Shown: positions 25,106 to 33,795 of the stretch, one piece after another
How the letters are laid out: every line of letters starts with the position of its first letter
Numbering within the stretch: position 1 is the stretch's first letter
Assembly (NCBI GenBank): GCA_002698995.1
Contig: PAAX01000031.1
Span: 1 to 63,565 of the forward strand
Direction of reading: 5' to 3'
From: Ignavibacteriota bacterium
GTDB lineage: Bacteria > Bacteroidota > Ignavibacteria > Ignavibacteriales > Melioribacteraceae
Length of the DNA: 63,565 nt
Notes under the pieces: model-generated
Database searches by the model: none
What the model was told of the DNA's origin: nothing
The model's input: only the letters and a program-made list of their open reading frames with translations
Made by a program: the position numbers and the translations under genes

Positions 25106-27526
25106 ATGAAAAATATTGTTCTAATTGTTCTACTGGTTTTTAGTATAAATCTTACTGCACAGCCTGCAGGCAGACAAATGATGGGGAATAAAATTACCGG
25201 AATTGTAATTGAATCTTCATCAAACAAACCTTTAGAATTTGCAAACATTGTGTTATACAAAACTGACGACAGCACTCAAGTTACCGGAACCGTTACAAAT
25301 AAAGAGGGATTTTTTGAGCTGCAGAGAGTTAGACCTGGAAGTTATTACTTAACAATCAGTTTTATTGGATTTGATGACATAACTTTGGATGATATACAAA
25401 TTACACGAGGAAATTCAGTTGACCTTGGAACTCTTAAACTTGAGCTTACCGCATACGGAACAAACGATGTTGTAGTTGAAGGAGAACGCTCTCCAATTTC
25501 TTATGAAATAGATAGAAAAGTTATTAATGTAAGTGAGCAGTACACTGCAAGTTCCGGAAGCGCCGTTGAGGTTTTGGAAAATGTTCCTTCCGTTACCGTT
25601 GATATTGAAGGAAATGTCAGTTTAAGAGGAAGTTCAAACTTTACGGTGTTAATTGACGGAAGACCGACAATTCTGGATGCAAATGATGCACTTCAGCAAA
25701 CTCCCGCAAGTGCAATAGAAAATATTGAGATTATTACAAATCCTTCTGCAAAATATAATCCTGAAGGAACAGCAGGTATTATAAATATTGTAATGAAGAA
25801 AAATAAAAATCTGGGAGTAAGCAGTGTATTAGAACTTGACGGCGGATTAAATGATAAGTATGGAGCGCAGGGACTATTCGATATAAAAAATGATAATCTT
25901 GAATTTACTTTTGGTTTGGATTATAATGATAGAATTTTTGAAATGGATAATTCCGAAAGAAGTATTACTACTTTTCAAGGTACGACAACCACAATAAACT
26001 CAATTGGATTAAGCAATAGAGGTAGAAATTCTTTCGGCTTAAGAGGTTCATTTACATGGCTGATTGATGAACAGAATTCTATTACTCTTGGCGGCAGATA
26101 TGGAAATGGTGATTCAAAAAGCAATTCAAATTCAACAACTACAGAAGACAACAATTTAGGAAGTGCAATTAAATACAGTAATCTTACCAGAAGAAATAGA
26201 GAAAATAACGGATATAATTTTTACTCGACTTATAAATTAGAAATTTCTAAAGGACACGAACTTACTGCTGAAGCTTATTACAGTAAAAGAGATGGCGATG
26301 AAAGAAATGTTACCGAGGCAATTGATGCAAACAATATTGTTACTGAGGGATTTATTACAACTGAAGGAGGACCCGGAGAAAACATAAGATTAAAAACCGA
26401 TTATGTTTTACCATTAAATCAAGATAACAAAATTGAAGCCGGTGTTCAGAGCGAGATAAATAATTCTACAGATTTAATCGGGTTTTTTGAATACAATACA
26501 GCAACAACAAATTATGATTTCAAACAGCAGTTCAGCAACGATACAAGATATAGAAGAAATATACATTCTATTTATTCGATTTACAGAGGTCAGTTTGGGG
26601 CTTTAGGTTATCAAGCCGGATTAAGAGCAGAACTAACAGATAGAAAAATTGAATTGTTGACTAATCCTCAAGAATTCTCGCTTCAAAGATGGGATTATTT
26701 CCCAACACTTCATTTATCATATAAGTTTGATAATGATAATCAGATTATGGGAAGCTACGCAAGAAGAATTGATCGACCGAGAGGATGGTATTTAGAACCT
26801 TTCCAAACTTGGACTGATCAAAATAATATTCGTGTTGGTAATCCTTCTCTAAAACCGGAATATATAGATTCTTACGATTTAGGATTCCAAACTTTGTGGA
26901 ACGAAGTTGTAATTTCATTGGAAGGTTATTACAGAGTAAATCATAATAAGATAGAGAGACTAAGATCTGTATTCAGTGAAACTGTAACTTTGAATACTAT
27001 TGAAAATGTTGGTACAGATTATTCACTAGGTACCGAAATGATGTTCAATTTTGATATTATTGAAGGCTGGAATGTAAATCTACTAGGCAATGTTTACAAC
27101 TATAGAATAGAAGGAAAAATTAACAACAGAGATTTCTCAAGAGAAAGTTTTAATTGGACTTCTAGATTAAACAACATCATTAAGCTTGCCGAGAATACAA
27201 GTCTGCAAATAAACGGAATGTATAATAGTCCTACTGTTTCTTCACAAGGAAGAAGAGAAGGATTTTTTATGATTAATTTAGCAGTTAGACAAACATTCTT
27301 TGAAAAAGCATTAACTGCAACCCTGCAAGTTCGTAACGTACTTGATTCTGCCAGATGGGAAAGTATATCTGAAGGAACTAACTTCTATAGTTACAGAGAT
27401 GCATCAATGGAAGCTCCAATAATAATGCTTAATCTGAAATATAACTTCAATAATTTTAAGCAGGAAAGAAACAGAAACGGCGGAGATAATGACGGCGGTG
27501 GAATGGGAGTGGAAGACGATTTTTAA
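25106..27526 (+). CDS. TonB-dependent receptor, outer-membrane beta-barrel family
   Basis: An 806-residue protein: signal peptide MKNIVLIVLLVFSINLTAQ, a carboxypeptidase-regulatory-like domain (about 30-120, GIVIESSSNKPLEFANI), a plug (about 130-230 with LENVPSVTVDIEGNVSLRGSSNFTVLIDGRP) and a large barrel of the OMP_b-brl_3 type. It ends with a Gly/Asp-rich tail. The frame is open 52 codons further up, but ATG 25106 begins the signal peptide and has AGGA upstream. A possible promoter (TTTG 25041, TACGTTTT 25063) lies just before it. This subfamily is common in Bacteroidota and often has no assigned substrate. Confidence 0.85.
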   Translation: MKNIVLIVLLVFSINLTAQPAGRQMMGNKITGIVIESSSNKPLEFANIVLYKTDDSTQVTGTVTNKEGFFELQRVRPGSYYLTISFIGFDDITLDDIQITRGNSVDLGTLKLELTAYGTNDVVVEGERSPISYEIDRKVINVSEQYTASSGSAVEVLENVPSVTVDIEGNVSLRGSSNFTVLIDGRPTILDANDALQQTPASAIENIEIITNPSAKYNPEGTAGIINIVMKKNKNLGVSSVLELDGGLNDKYGAQGLFDIKNDNLEFTFGLDYNDRIFEMDNSERSITTFQGTTTTINSIGLSNRGRNSFGLRGSFTWLIDEQNSITLGGRYGNGDSKSNSNSTTTEDNNLGSAIKYSNLTRRNRENNGYNFYSTYKLEISKGHELTAEAYYSKRDGDERNVTEAIDANNIVTEGFITTEGGPGENIRLKTDYVLPLNQDNKIEAGVQSEINNSTDLIGFFEYNTATTNYDFKQQFSNDTRYRRNIHSIYSIYRGQFGALGYQAGLRAELTDRKIELLTNPQEFSLQRWDYFPTLHLSYKFDNDNQIMGSYARRIDRPRGWYLEPFQTWTDQNNIRVGNPSLKPEYIDSYDLGFQTLWNEVVISLEGYYRVNHNKIERLRSVFSETVTLNTIENVGTDYSLGTEMMFNFDIIEGWNVNLLGNVYNYRIEGKINNRDFSRESFNWTSRLNNIIKLAENTSLQINGMYNSPTVSSQGRREGFFMINLAVRQTFFEKALTATLQVRNVLDSARWESISEGTNFYSYRDASMEAPIIMLNLKYNFNNFKQERNRNGGDNDGGGMGVEDDF

Positions 27527-27560
27527 TCAGTAAATTATATTATGGAATTATGTTAATTCA

Positions 27561-27579
27561 AGCCCGATTAATTCGGGCT
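27561..27579 (+). terminator. Rho-independent terminator
   Basis: AGCCCGA and TCGGGCT pair around TTAAT and are followed by TTTTTTA, directly after the TonB receptor gene. Confidence 0.75.
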
Positions 27580-27620
27580 TTTTTATTTATTAGTATATTT
27601 CAACAGTCAATAAAATGCAC

Positions 27621-29066
27621 CTACATTTTTCGCTCAGCTTTTAAAGCTAACTCTTTAATCATTCCACCAAAAATGTAACCATGCAAAAAATAAATTGAAT
27701 ACCAATATAAAATTCCGAATAATCCTTTAGGTTCATAAAATGCAGTTTGAGTCAAAACACTTTTTCCATTCTCAATTTCATCAATAGAAAATTGAAGCCA
27801 TGCTTTCCCGGGGAGTTTCATTTCTGCTCTAAGTCTTAACAGTTTGTTTGGAACAACAGCTTCAACTCTCCAGAAATCAAGAGGATCACCGACCAGCAAA
27901 TTGTTTGGCTCTCTTCTTCCTCTTCTCATTCCAACACCACCAAATAGTCTGTCCAAAATTCCTCTTAACTGCCAAAGAAAATTTGCATACCATCCGTTTT
28001 TACCTCCAATACTAGAGATTACGCTGAATACTTTTTCTGAATCTGCATAAACAATTCTTTCTCTCTTTTCTATTATCATCCCTTCTTTCTGACTTAAATT
28101 CAACGGAATAATATTTTTTGCTTTTATGCTTGAGAGTGCACTTGACCAAACGGTTTCAACTTTACCTGAATGTTCTCTTTCTAACGCAAAGGTTAAGGCT
28201 TCTTTATAGCTGATTGGTTGGAACTTAAAAATATGTTTAGCAGAATTATCATTACAGACTAATCTGTTTTTAAGTCCTTCTATTAAAGGTCTGGCAATAT
28301 TACTTGGAATCGGAGTGACAAAATCAACCCAGTAAGAAGATAATCTAGGAGTTAAGAATGGGACATTAATCATAACTCTTTTTAAGTTTCTCACTTCGGC
28401 ATAAATTTTCATCAAATCGGCATAAGCTAAAATATCATCAGAACCGATTTCTAAAATTTTATTTTCCGATTCTTTTTTCTCAAGTGCTTCAATTAAATAA
28501 CGAAGAACATCTCTAACAGCAATAGGCTGCGTTTCTGTCATTACCCATTTAGGGCAAATCATAATCGGAACTCGTTCAGTTAAATATCTAACCATTTCAA
28601 AAGATAAACTTCCTGAACCGACAATCATTCCGGCTCTAAATTCGGTTACAGAAATTCCCGATTTTCTCAGCATGTCTCCGGTCTGCTGTCTGCTTAACAA
28701 ATGAGGTGAAAGATTATCTTCAGCCGAACCTAATCCTCCTAAGTAAATTATTCTTTTAACACCGGAATCTTTAGCAATCTGTGAAAAATTTTCAGCCGCT
28801 CTTAAATCATTTTCTGCAAAATTATGTTCGCCTGCCGACATAGAATGTATAAGATAATATGCTGTGTCAATTCCACTTAATGCTTCTTTTACAGAATCAA
28901 ATTTTAGTACATCACCATAAACAATTTCGGCCCCGGTCCATCGGTTTTGAAGTCTAGACACATCTCGAGCCATACATCTAACTGAATATCCTTTTTCAAT
29001 CAAACGAGGAATTAATCTACCACCAATGTAACCTGTTGCTCCGGTGACTAAAATTTTCATTTTCAT
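27621..29066 (-). CDS. SDR-like NAD(P)-binding oxidoreductase with C-terminal DUF2867
   Basis: The 481-residue protein has an atypical short-chain dehydrogenase N-terminal half (about 1-300) with the nucleotide motif GATGYIGG and downstream D-V and YLIHSM segments, like nucleoside-diphosphate-sugar epimerase relatives. Its C-terminal half (about 320-480) is the DUF2867 type (GGKNGWYANFLWQLRGILDRLFGGVGMRRGRR). Its reaction is unknown. The start may be ATG 29066 or the in-frame ATG 29060. It lies six bases behind the flavin reductase gene, so the two are co-transcribed and may handle a common flavin or quinone redox step. Confidence 0.82.
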   Translation of the reverse strand: MKMKILVTGATGYIGGRLIPRLIEKGYSVRCMARDVSRLQNRWTGAEIVYGDVLKFDSVKEALSGIDTAYYLIHSMSAGEHNFAENDLRAAENFSQIAKDSGVKRIIYLGGLGSAEDNLSPHLLSRQQTGDMLRKSGISVTEFRAGMIVGSGSLSFEMVRYLTERVPIMICPKWVMTETQPIAVRDVLRYLIEALEKKESENKILEIGSDDILAYADLMKIYAEVRNLKRVMINVPFLTPRLSSYWVDFVTPIPSNIARPLIEGLKNRLVCNDNSAKHIFKFQPISYKEALTFALEREHSGKVETVWSSALSSIKAKNIIPLNLSQKEGMIIEKRERIVYADSEKVFSVISSIGGKNGWYANFLWQLRGILDRLFGGVGMRRGRREPNNLLVGDPLDFWRVEAVVPNKLLRLRAEMKLPGKAWLQFSIDEIENGKSVLTQTAFYEPKGLFGILYWYSIYFLHGYIFGGMIKELALKAERKM

Positions 29067-29072
29067 TTGCTC

Positions 29073-29684
29073 CTAAAATGCTTTCGCATAAGCTAATTTT
29101 TCAATTAGAGTAGTTTTATGATAGCTGTATAATCCGCTGATTGCAGCAGTATCAGCCTTTTCGATATTCAATGAACCATCATCTTCAATTATATTATCGG
29201 GTAAGTAAATCGACTGAATTTCTCCAATTATAAGAATTGTACTATTAGCTTTAATCTCATTCTCTTCAATAAATTTTACGGACATTTTGATTTTAGATTC
29301 CTTTACAAATGGAGCTTTAAAATCATTTAGATATTCTTCTGTTAATCCACATTTAGTAAATTCAGATTCTTCTTCATTAAATCTGGCAGAAGTTAAATGA
29401 GCATTTTTATAAATAGAAGAATTCACATGATTAATTGTAAATTGGCTTGTTTCTTTTATATTAAGATAAGTATGACGAGGAACCGAAACCGGACGCATCA
29501 ACAATCCAATTAACGGTGGATTTGCACCTACATGAATCACAGAACTAAAAATTGCTAAGTTGGTATTTCCTTTTGAGCTAACTGTTCCAATCAAGTTTGC
29601 ACTTTTAAATCCGCTTACTGAATTTATTAGATTAGCCCGATAATTTTTCTCATAATGAAGTATTTCTTCTTTATTCAACTCCAT
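29073..29684 (-). CDS. Flavin reductase family protein (FMN-binding)
   Basis: The 203-residue protein has the split-barrel flavin reductase-like fold, with LIGTVSSKGNTNLAIFSSVIHVGANPPLIGLLMRP and TYLNIKETSQFTINHV as the usual flavin-contact segments. Members either reduce FMN with NAD(P)H for a monooxygenase partner or bind flavin for other oxidoreductases. No monooxygenase is adjacent. The SDR/DUF2867 gene follows in the same operon. Confidence 0.83.
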   Translation of the reverse strand: MELNKEEILHYEKNYRANLINSVSGFKSANLIGTVSSKGNTNLAIFSSVIHVGANPPLIGLLMRPVSVPRHTYLNIKETSQFTINHVNSSIYKNAHLTSARFNEEESEFTKCGLTEEYLNDFKAPFVKESKIKMSVKFIEENEIKANSTILIIGEIQSIYLPDNIIEDDGSLNIEKADTAAISGLYSYHKTTLIEKLAYAKAF

Positions 29685-29752
29685 AAATCATCCTTTTAAT
29701 GAAGTAACAAAAGAAAAGTATAATTCGTTCTATGCAGAAAACTAAAGATTGG

Positions 29753-29780
29753 GAAAAGCCTTGAAAAATCAAGGCTTTTC
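29753..29780 (-). terminator. Stem-loop terminator after pgi
   Basis: GAAAAGCCTTGA and TCAAGGCTTTTC form a perfect 12-bp stem around AAAA, 12 bases beyond the pgi stop. On the minus strand it ends in CTTTTC without a longer T-run, so efficiency is uncertain. Confidence 0.6.
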
Positions 29781-29791
29781 ATTAAATCAAA

Positions 29792-31492
29792 TTATAATTG
29801 TGATAACAAATAATTCATTGCTTCTTCGGTATCGGTACTAAGTTGAAACGTTAATACGTTTCTTCCGGCATTCAGCAATGCTTCTCTATCGCCAAGAGCC
29901 TGAGCTTTAACTAAAACACCGAATGAAATAGAAGATTTTTCATCACCGGCATTATCCGGAATATCTGCATTTTCATTTTGATTATCTAAAAATTGGATAA
30001 ACAAACCATTGCCGGAATCTCCTTTATGCAATTGCCCGGTTGAATGAAGAAATCTTGGTCCGAATCCAATTGTTACAGCACAACTAAACTTTTTCTCAAG
30101 CTGTTCTGCTAATTCAAAAAGTTTTTCATTCATAACGCCGTATGGATCAGTATATGCCTGGAGAGCAATATACCCTTTAGGATTTTCTTTACTTAATCTG
30201 CTAAAGAATTCTTGAAATACTTCTTTTATACTTTCTGAATTAAAAGATCCGGTTAATTCAATATTTTCTTCTTCAAGATTAATTTCAAGCTTTGGTAATT
30301 CTCCCTTCTCATTAAATTCTTTAACTACTTTTCTTGCTGATATTTTCGCCGACTCAACATCAGGCTGATCGAATGGTTGAATATTTAAAGCCCAGCCAGA
30401 GACTGCAGTTGCAAATTCCCATGTAAAGAATTGGGCACCGTAATCGTAAATTGAATCAAGAAGAATTTCAATTACTAAAAATCCGGCTGAAGTTAATTCA
30501 TCAATTCTATTTTTAAATGAACCATCATCAACTAAATGAGTAATAACAAAAACTCTATCATCATCAAATTTATCAATGTCCGTTAAGTTTGCCCCGTCAA
30601 CCGGAAGAATTCCTTTTCCTAATTTGCCTGTACTTTCCGCAATTAACTGCTCAACCCAAGAACCGAAAGAACTAATTTCATTACTGAAAACGAAAGTAAG
30701 TTTATCCTTTCCAATTTTAGAAAGTTCTGCAATTAAAATTCCGATTTGAGAAACAAAATTTGCATGATTATAAATTGCATTTAATTTACTCTCTTCTTCT
30801 GCTTTTTTCGTTTCCTCAAAGAGTTTGTTTAAATCAACACCTATTAAAGCCGCTGGAACAATTCCAAACAAAGATAGAGCAGAATATCTTCCACCAATAT
30901 TCGGATCATTAATAAATATTTTTCTAAAGTTTAATTCCTTTGCCATTTCTTCCAATCCGCTTCCCGGATCGGTAATTGCAGCAAAATGTTTAGAGGCATT
31001 CTCCTTACCCAATCTTGATGCGGCTTTTGTAAAGAAATATTTCATGAACGAAATTGTTTCAACTGTACCACCCGATTTTGTTGAAACTATAAATAATGTC
31101 TTATTAAAATCGAGTTCCTTTTCATATTTCAAAACTGCTGCCGGGTGTGTGCTGTCAATTACAAACAGATTTAAATAACCGGCTTCGGTTCCAAAAGTTT
31201 TACTGAAAACTTCTGGAGCAAGACTTGAACCACCCATTCCCATTAAAAGAACATTTTCAAATCCTTCATTTTTAATTTCGTTTACAAACGATTGAACTTC
31301 ATCAAAGCTTTCAGCAGTATCTCTGCTGCAATCAAGCCAGCCTAATCTGTTTGATATTTCAGTCGGATTTTCATTCCAAACGGTATGATCTTTTTGCCAA
31401 ATTCTTTCTGCAATTTTTTCTTCGTTAAACTTTTGAATTCCTTTTTCTAACAAGGGATTTAAATTTCCCAAATGAAATTTTATTTGCTGCAT
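29792..31492 (-). CDS. pgi: Glucose-6-phosphate isomerase
   Basis: The 566-residue protein has the PGI double SIS fold. Sugar-phosphate binding segments are LLMGMGGSSLAPE, STKSGGTVETISF and ISSFGSWVEQLIAESTGKLGKG; FQPF/QPFDQPDVESAK and the C-terminal RFLHSTGQLHKGD supply the active-site Glu/His/Lys region. It interconverts glucose-6-phosphate and fructose-6-phosphate in glycolysis. The sequence style matches the PGI domain found fused to transaldolase in other bacteria, here without transaldolase. Monocistronic, with a TAnnTTTG box upstream. Confidence 0.9.
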   Translation of the reverse strand: MQQIKFHLGNLNPLLEKGIQKFNEEKIAERIWQKDHTVWNENPTEISNRLGWLDCSRDTAESFDEVQSFVNEIKNEGFENVLLMGMGGSSLAPEVFSKTFGTEAGYLNLFVIDSTHPAAVLKYEKELDFNKTLFIVSTKSGGTVETISFMKYFFTKAASRLGKENASKHFAAITDPGSGLEEMAKELNFRKIFINDPNIGGRYSALSLFGIVPAALIGVDLNKLFEETKKAEEESKLNAIYNHANFVSQIGILIAELSKIGKDKLTFVFSNEISSFGSWVEQLIAESTGKLGKGILPVDGANLTDIDKFDDDRVFVITHLVDDGSFKNRIDELTSAGFLVIEILLDSIYDYGAQFFTWEFATAVSGWALNIQPFDQPDVESAKISARKVVKEFNEKGELPKLEINLEEENIELTGSFNSESIKEVFQEFFSRLSKENPKGYIALQAYTDPYGVMNEKLFELAEQLEKKFSCAVTIGFGPRFLHSTGQLHKGDSGNGLFIQFLDNQNENADIPDNAGDEKSSISFGVLVKAQALGDREALLNAGRNVLTFQLSTDTEEAMNYLLSQL

Positions 31493-31528
31493 GGTTATCC
31501 TTTTACATTTTATTGAAAATCATCTTCT

Positions 31529-31536
31529 CAAAGTTA
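31529..31536 (-). promoter_or_regulatory. Predicted -7 box of pgi
   Basis: TAACTTTG on the minus strand matches TAnnTTTG, 37 bases before the pgi start. The upstream TTG box is weak. Confidence 0.4.
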
Positions 31537-31632
31537 ATGTTCAATCGAGTTAAAATCAGTTTAATTCGGGATTAAATTTAATTACATCTCAATCAATTGA
31601 TTATATTGCATCCTAAATTTGGAGCCGGTATT

Positions 31633-32532
31633 ATGAAATTAATTGCAATCTTTTGTTTATTATTTTTTTCAATATTTAATGCGCAGCCTAAGGAAACGAA
31701 ACCTGAGTGGATTAAAATTGCTGATGGATTAGCATTTCCCGAAGGTCCGGCTTGGAATGAAGATTATGGTTTATTCGTTTCAAATTGTTATTCAGATTGG
31801 ATTTTAAATATCAATAATGATGTCCCCGATACTTTTGTAGTTCAACCTACAAAACCCTTTAACTTTTCTAAAACAAACGGATTAACTTTTGATACCAATG
31901 ATATCCTCTATGCTTGTGATTTTGGAATTGGAGCAATTTTAACTTTTGATATGAATGGGAATTGTGAAGTTCTGATTGAAGGTTATGAAGGGAATAAGTT
32001 CAACAGACCAAATGATTTAGCCTTTGACAACAAAGGAAATCTTTACTTTACAGATCCCAAATCATACGGCAAAGAAATGTTGGATGGAGCACTTTATAAA
32101 TATAATTTAGAAAGCAAATCACTTTTACAAGTTGATAATGAATTGGCATTTCCAAACGGAATAGCATTTAACTTGGATTACTCTCAACTCTATGTTTGCG
32201 AATCGGTAAAAAATAGAATATTAGTTTATGAATTTGATAACAGCGGTAAATTAAAAAGTCCAAATGTTTTTGTGGAACTTCCAGGAGGAGATCCGGATGG
32301 ATTAGCATTTGATAATGAAGGAAATTTATATGCAGCTCATTTTGGAGGTGGTGCAGTTTATAAAATTGATCCGGATGGAAATATAATTGAGAAAATAATT
32401 ACTCCAGGCAAAAAGCCGAGTAATTTGGAATTTGGCGGAAAAGATTTTAAAACTCTTTTTATAACCGAAGATGAAACTAATGCAGTTTACAAAACCAATT
32501 GGGAAGTTGAGGGATTGAAATTAATTAGGTAG
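31633..32532 (+). CDS. Exported SMP-30/gluconolactonase-like beta-propeller
   Basis: The product has 299 residues from ATG 31633 (GGAG upstream; the frame is open to 31597, but the signal peptide MKLIAIFCLLFFSIFNAQ starts here). It is a six-bladed propeller with the family segments GLAFPEGPAWNEDYG, FNRPNDLAFDNKGNLYFTD, ELAFPNGIAFN and GDPDGLAFDNEGNLYAAHFGGG. The E/N/D residues at these sites bind the metal in SMP-30 lactonases. It is likely a periplasmic sugar-lactone hydrolase, substrate unknown. The stop TAG touches the left end of a MITE-like element. Confidence 0.83.
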   Translation: MKLIAIFCLLFFSIFNAQPKETKPEWIKIADGLAFPEGPAWNEDYGLFVSNCYSDWILNINNDVPDTFVVQPTKPFNFSKTNGLTFDTNDILYACDFGIGAILTFDMNGNCEVLIEGYEGNKFNRPNDLAFDNKGNLYFTDPKSYGKEMLDGALYKYNLESKSLLQVDNELAFPNGIAFNLDYSQLYVCESVKNRILVYEFDNSGKLKSPNVFVELPGGDPDGLAFDNEGNLYAAHFGGGAVYKIDPDGNIIEKIITPGKKPSNLEFGGKDFKTLFITEDETNAVYKTNWEVEGLKLIR

Positions 32533-32533
32533 T

Positions 32534-32711
32534 GGCTGTCTCAAATATCGAAAATCGTCATTGCGAAGCGATTTATGCTGAAGCCTGCCTCGCTTCGCTT
32601 TGCAAGGCGGGCAATCTTACTTTTTTGGCTAAAAAAGAGATCACTTCGCTTCCTGCCTCGCATTGCTCAGCAAGGCGGGCGCTCGTGATGACAGCAGTCA
32701 ATTTGAGACAG
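32534..32711. mobile_element. MITE-like element, copy A
   Basis: The element has terminal inverted repeats GGCTGTCTCAAAT (32534-32546) and ATTTGAGACAG (32701-32711). The interior holds CGTCATTGCGAAGCG, GAGATCACTTCGCTTC and CTCGTGATGA, plus two copies of CAAGGCGGGC. It has no coding capacity. It shares its ends and three interior blocks with copy B at 48062-48188, in the opposite orientation. The right end supplies the last codons and stop of the receiver-kinase gene. Confidence 0.75.
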
Positions 32712-33795
32712 GTTCTAAAAGAGGAAACAATAACATAACTTCAGTAAATTCATGTTTAACGCTTTTGATATCGATTTTACCGTTGAAGTTATTCATAATT
32801 TTTTTTGCTGTAATTAATCCGAGACCGTTGCCTATCTGCTGTTGTTCGCTTCTTTCTAATTGAACAAATGCGTCCATTAATTCAATTTCACCATTAGAAA
32901 TTCCAATTCCATGATCTCTTACTAACACAATATAGCAGCCATTTTCAAATTTTGTGCTGATGTTAACCGGATTTTCTTTTTTCGAAAATTTAAAAGCATT
33001 ATCAATAATTTGTTTGATTACAGTTGTAAACAAAATTTCAGGCATGTTAACATCTGCTGTTTCTACATTTAGGATTAAATCTTCTTCTCGGTTGTAATTT
33101 TTTGAAATTTCCGAAGAAGTATCGCTTATTATTTTAGAAGTATTAATAGATGCAGAAGGGGTTAATGATTTAAGATAATCTTTGTCCTCTTCCGATCTAT
33201 TTATCTCGTTAAACAGAATAAATTTTTCAATTGTATCATGAAGTCTTTTTGCCGAATTATTAATTCTCTCAATCATATAAAACATTTCATCATTAGAAAT
33301 TTCATCACGTTCTGCAAGCAGCATTCCCGTATAACCAAGTATTGAAACAAGAGGAGTTCTTAATTCATGAGGAACATACATTGCAAAATTTTTAGTTATT
33401 ATATCCAGCTTTTTATCTAAGGTTTCCTTTTTATTAAGTCTAATCCCTACTGCATTAAGTAAATCGACTGCTTTAAAGGGTTTGGTTATATAATCATCAG
33501 CACCTGTATTCATTCCTTTTCTTATTTCATCAACCTGTGCTTTAGCAGTTAGAAAGATGAAGGGAATCTGTGCCAAATTTGGTTTTGAAGAAATAATATT
33601 TCTAAGCTGATAACCGTCAATTCCGGGCATCATAATGTCAGATATTATTAAATCGGGTGTATAATTTGAATTGAGAATTTGAATTGCTTTTTCTCCGTTT
33701 TCGGCACACTTCGGTTCATATCCGGCAGAATCAATTATATCGTTTATTGATTCTCTTACACTTTGATTATCCTCTACAATTAGAATTTTTTTCAT
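32698..33795 (-). CDS. Receiver-histidine kinase hybrid (REC-HisKA-HATPase)
   Basis: A 365-residue cytoplasmic protein. The receiver (about 1-120) has D53 in LIISDIMMPG and K in TKPFKAVDL. HisKA follows with YVPHELRTPLVSIL, and the HATPase has QIIDNAFKFSK, DHGIGI and GNGLGLITAKK. Its final residues PVSN and stop codon lie in the right terminal repeat of the MITE-like element; the kinase domain itself is complete. The start overlaps the end of the giant PAS kinase gene by four bases (ATGA), so the two are translationally coupled. The receiver is probably phosphorylated by that kinase and in turn controls its own kinase core. Confidence 0.86.
   Translation of the reverse strand: MKKILIVEDNQSVRESINDIIDSAGYEPKCAENGEKAIQILNSNYTPDLIISDIMMPGIDGYQLRNIISSKPNLAQIPFIFLTAKAQVDEIRKGMNTGADDYITKPFKAVDLLNAVGIRLNKKETLDKKLDIITKNFAMYVPHELRTPLVSILGYTGMLLAERDEISNDEMFYMIERINNSAKRLHDTIEKFILFNEINRSEEDKDYLKSLTPSASINTSKIISDTSSEISKNYNREEDLILNVETADVNMPEILFTTVIKQIIDNAFKFSKKENPVNISTKFENGCYIVLVRDHGIGISNGEIELMDAFVQLERSEQQQIGNGLGLITAKKIMNNFNGKIDIKSVKHEFTEVMLLFPLLEPVSN

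Noticed and set aside
32532-32863. Two short plus-strand frames across the MITE-like element
   Set aside because: They run through inverted repeats and the antisense of the receiver-kinase gene and show no protein-like character.
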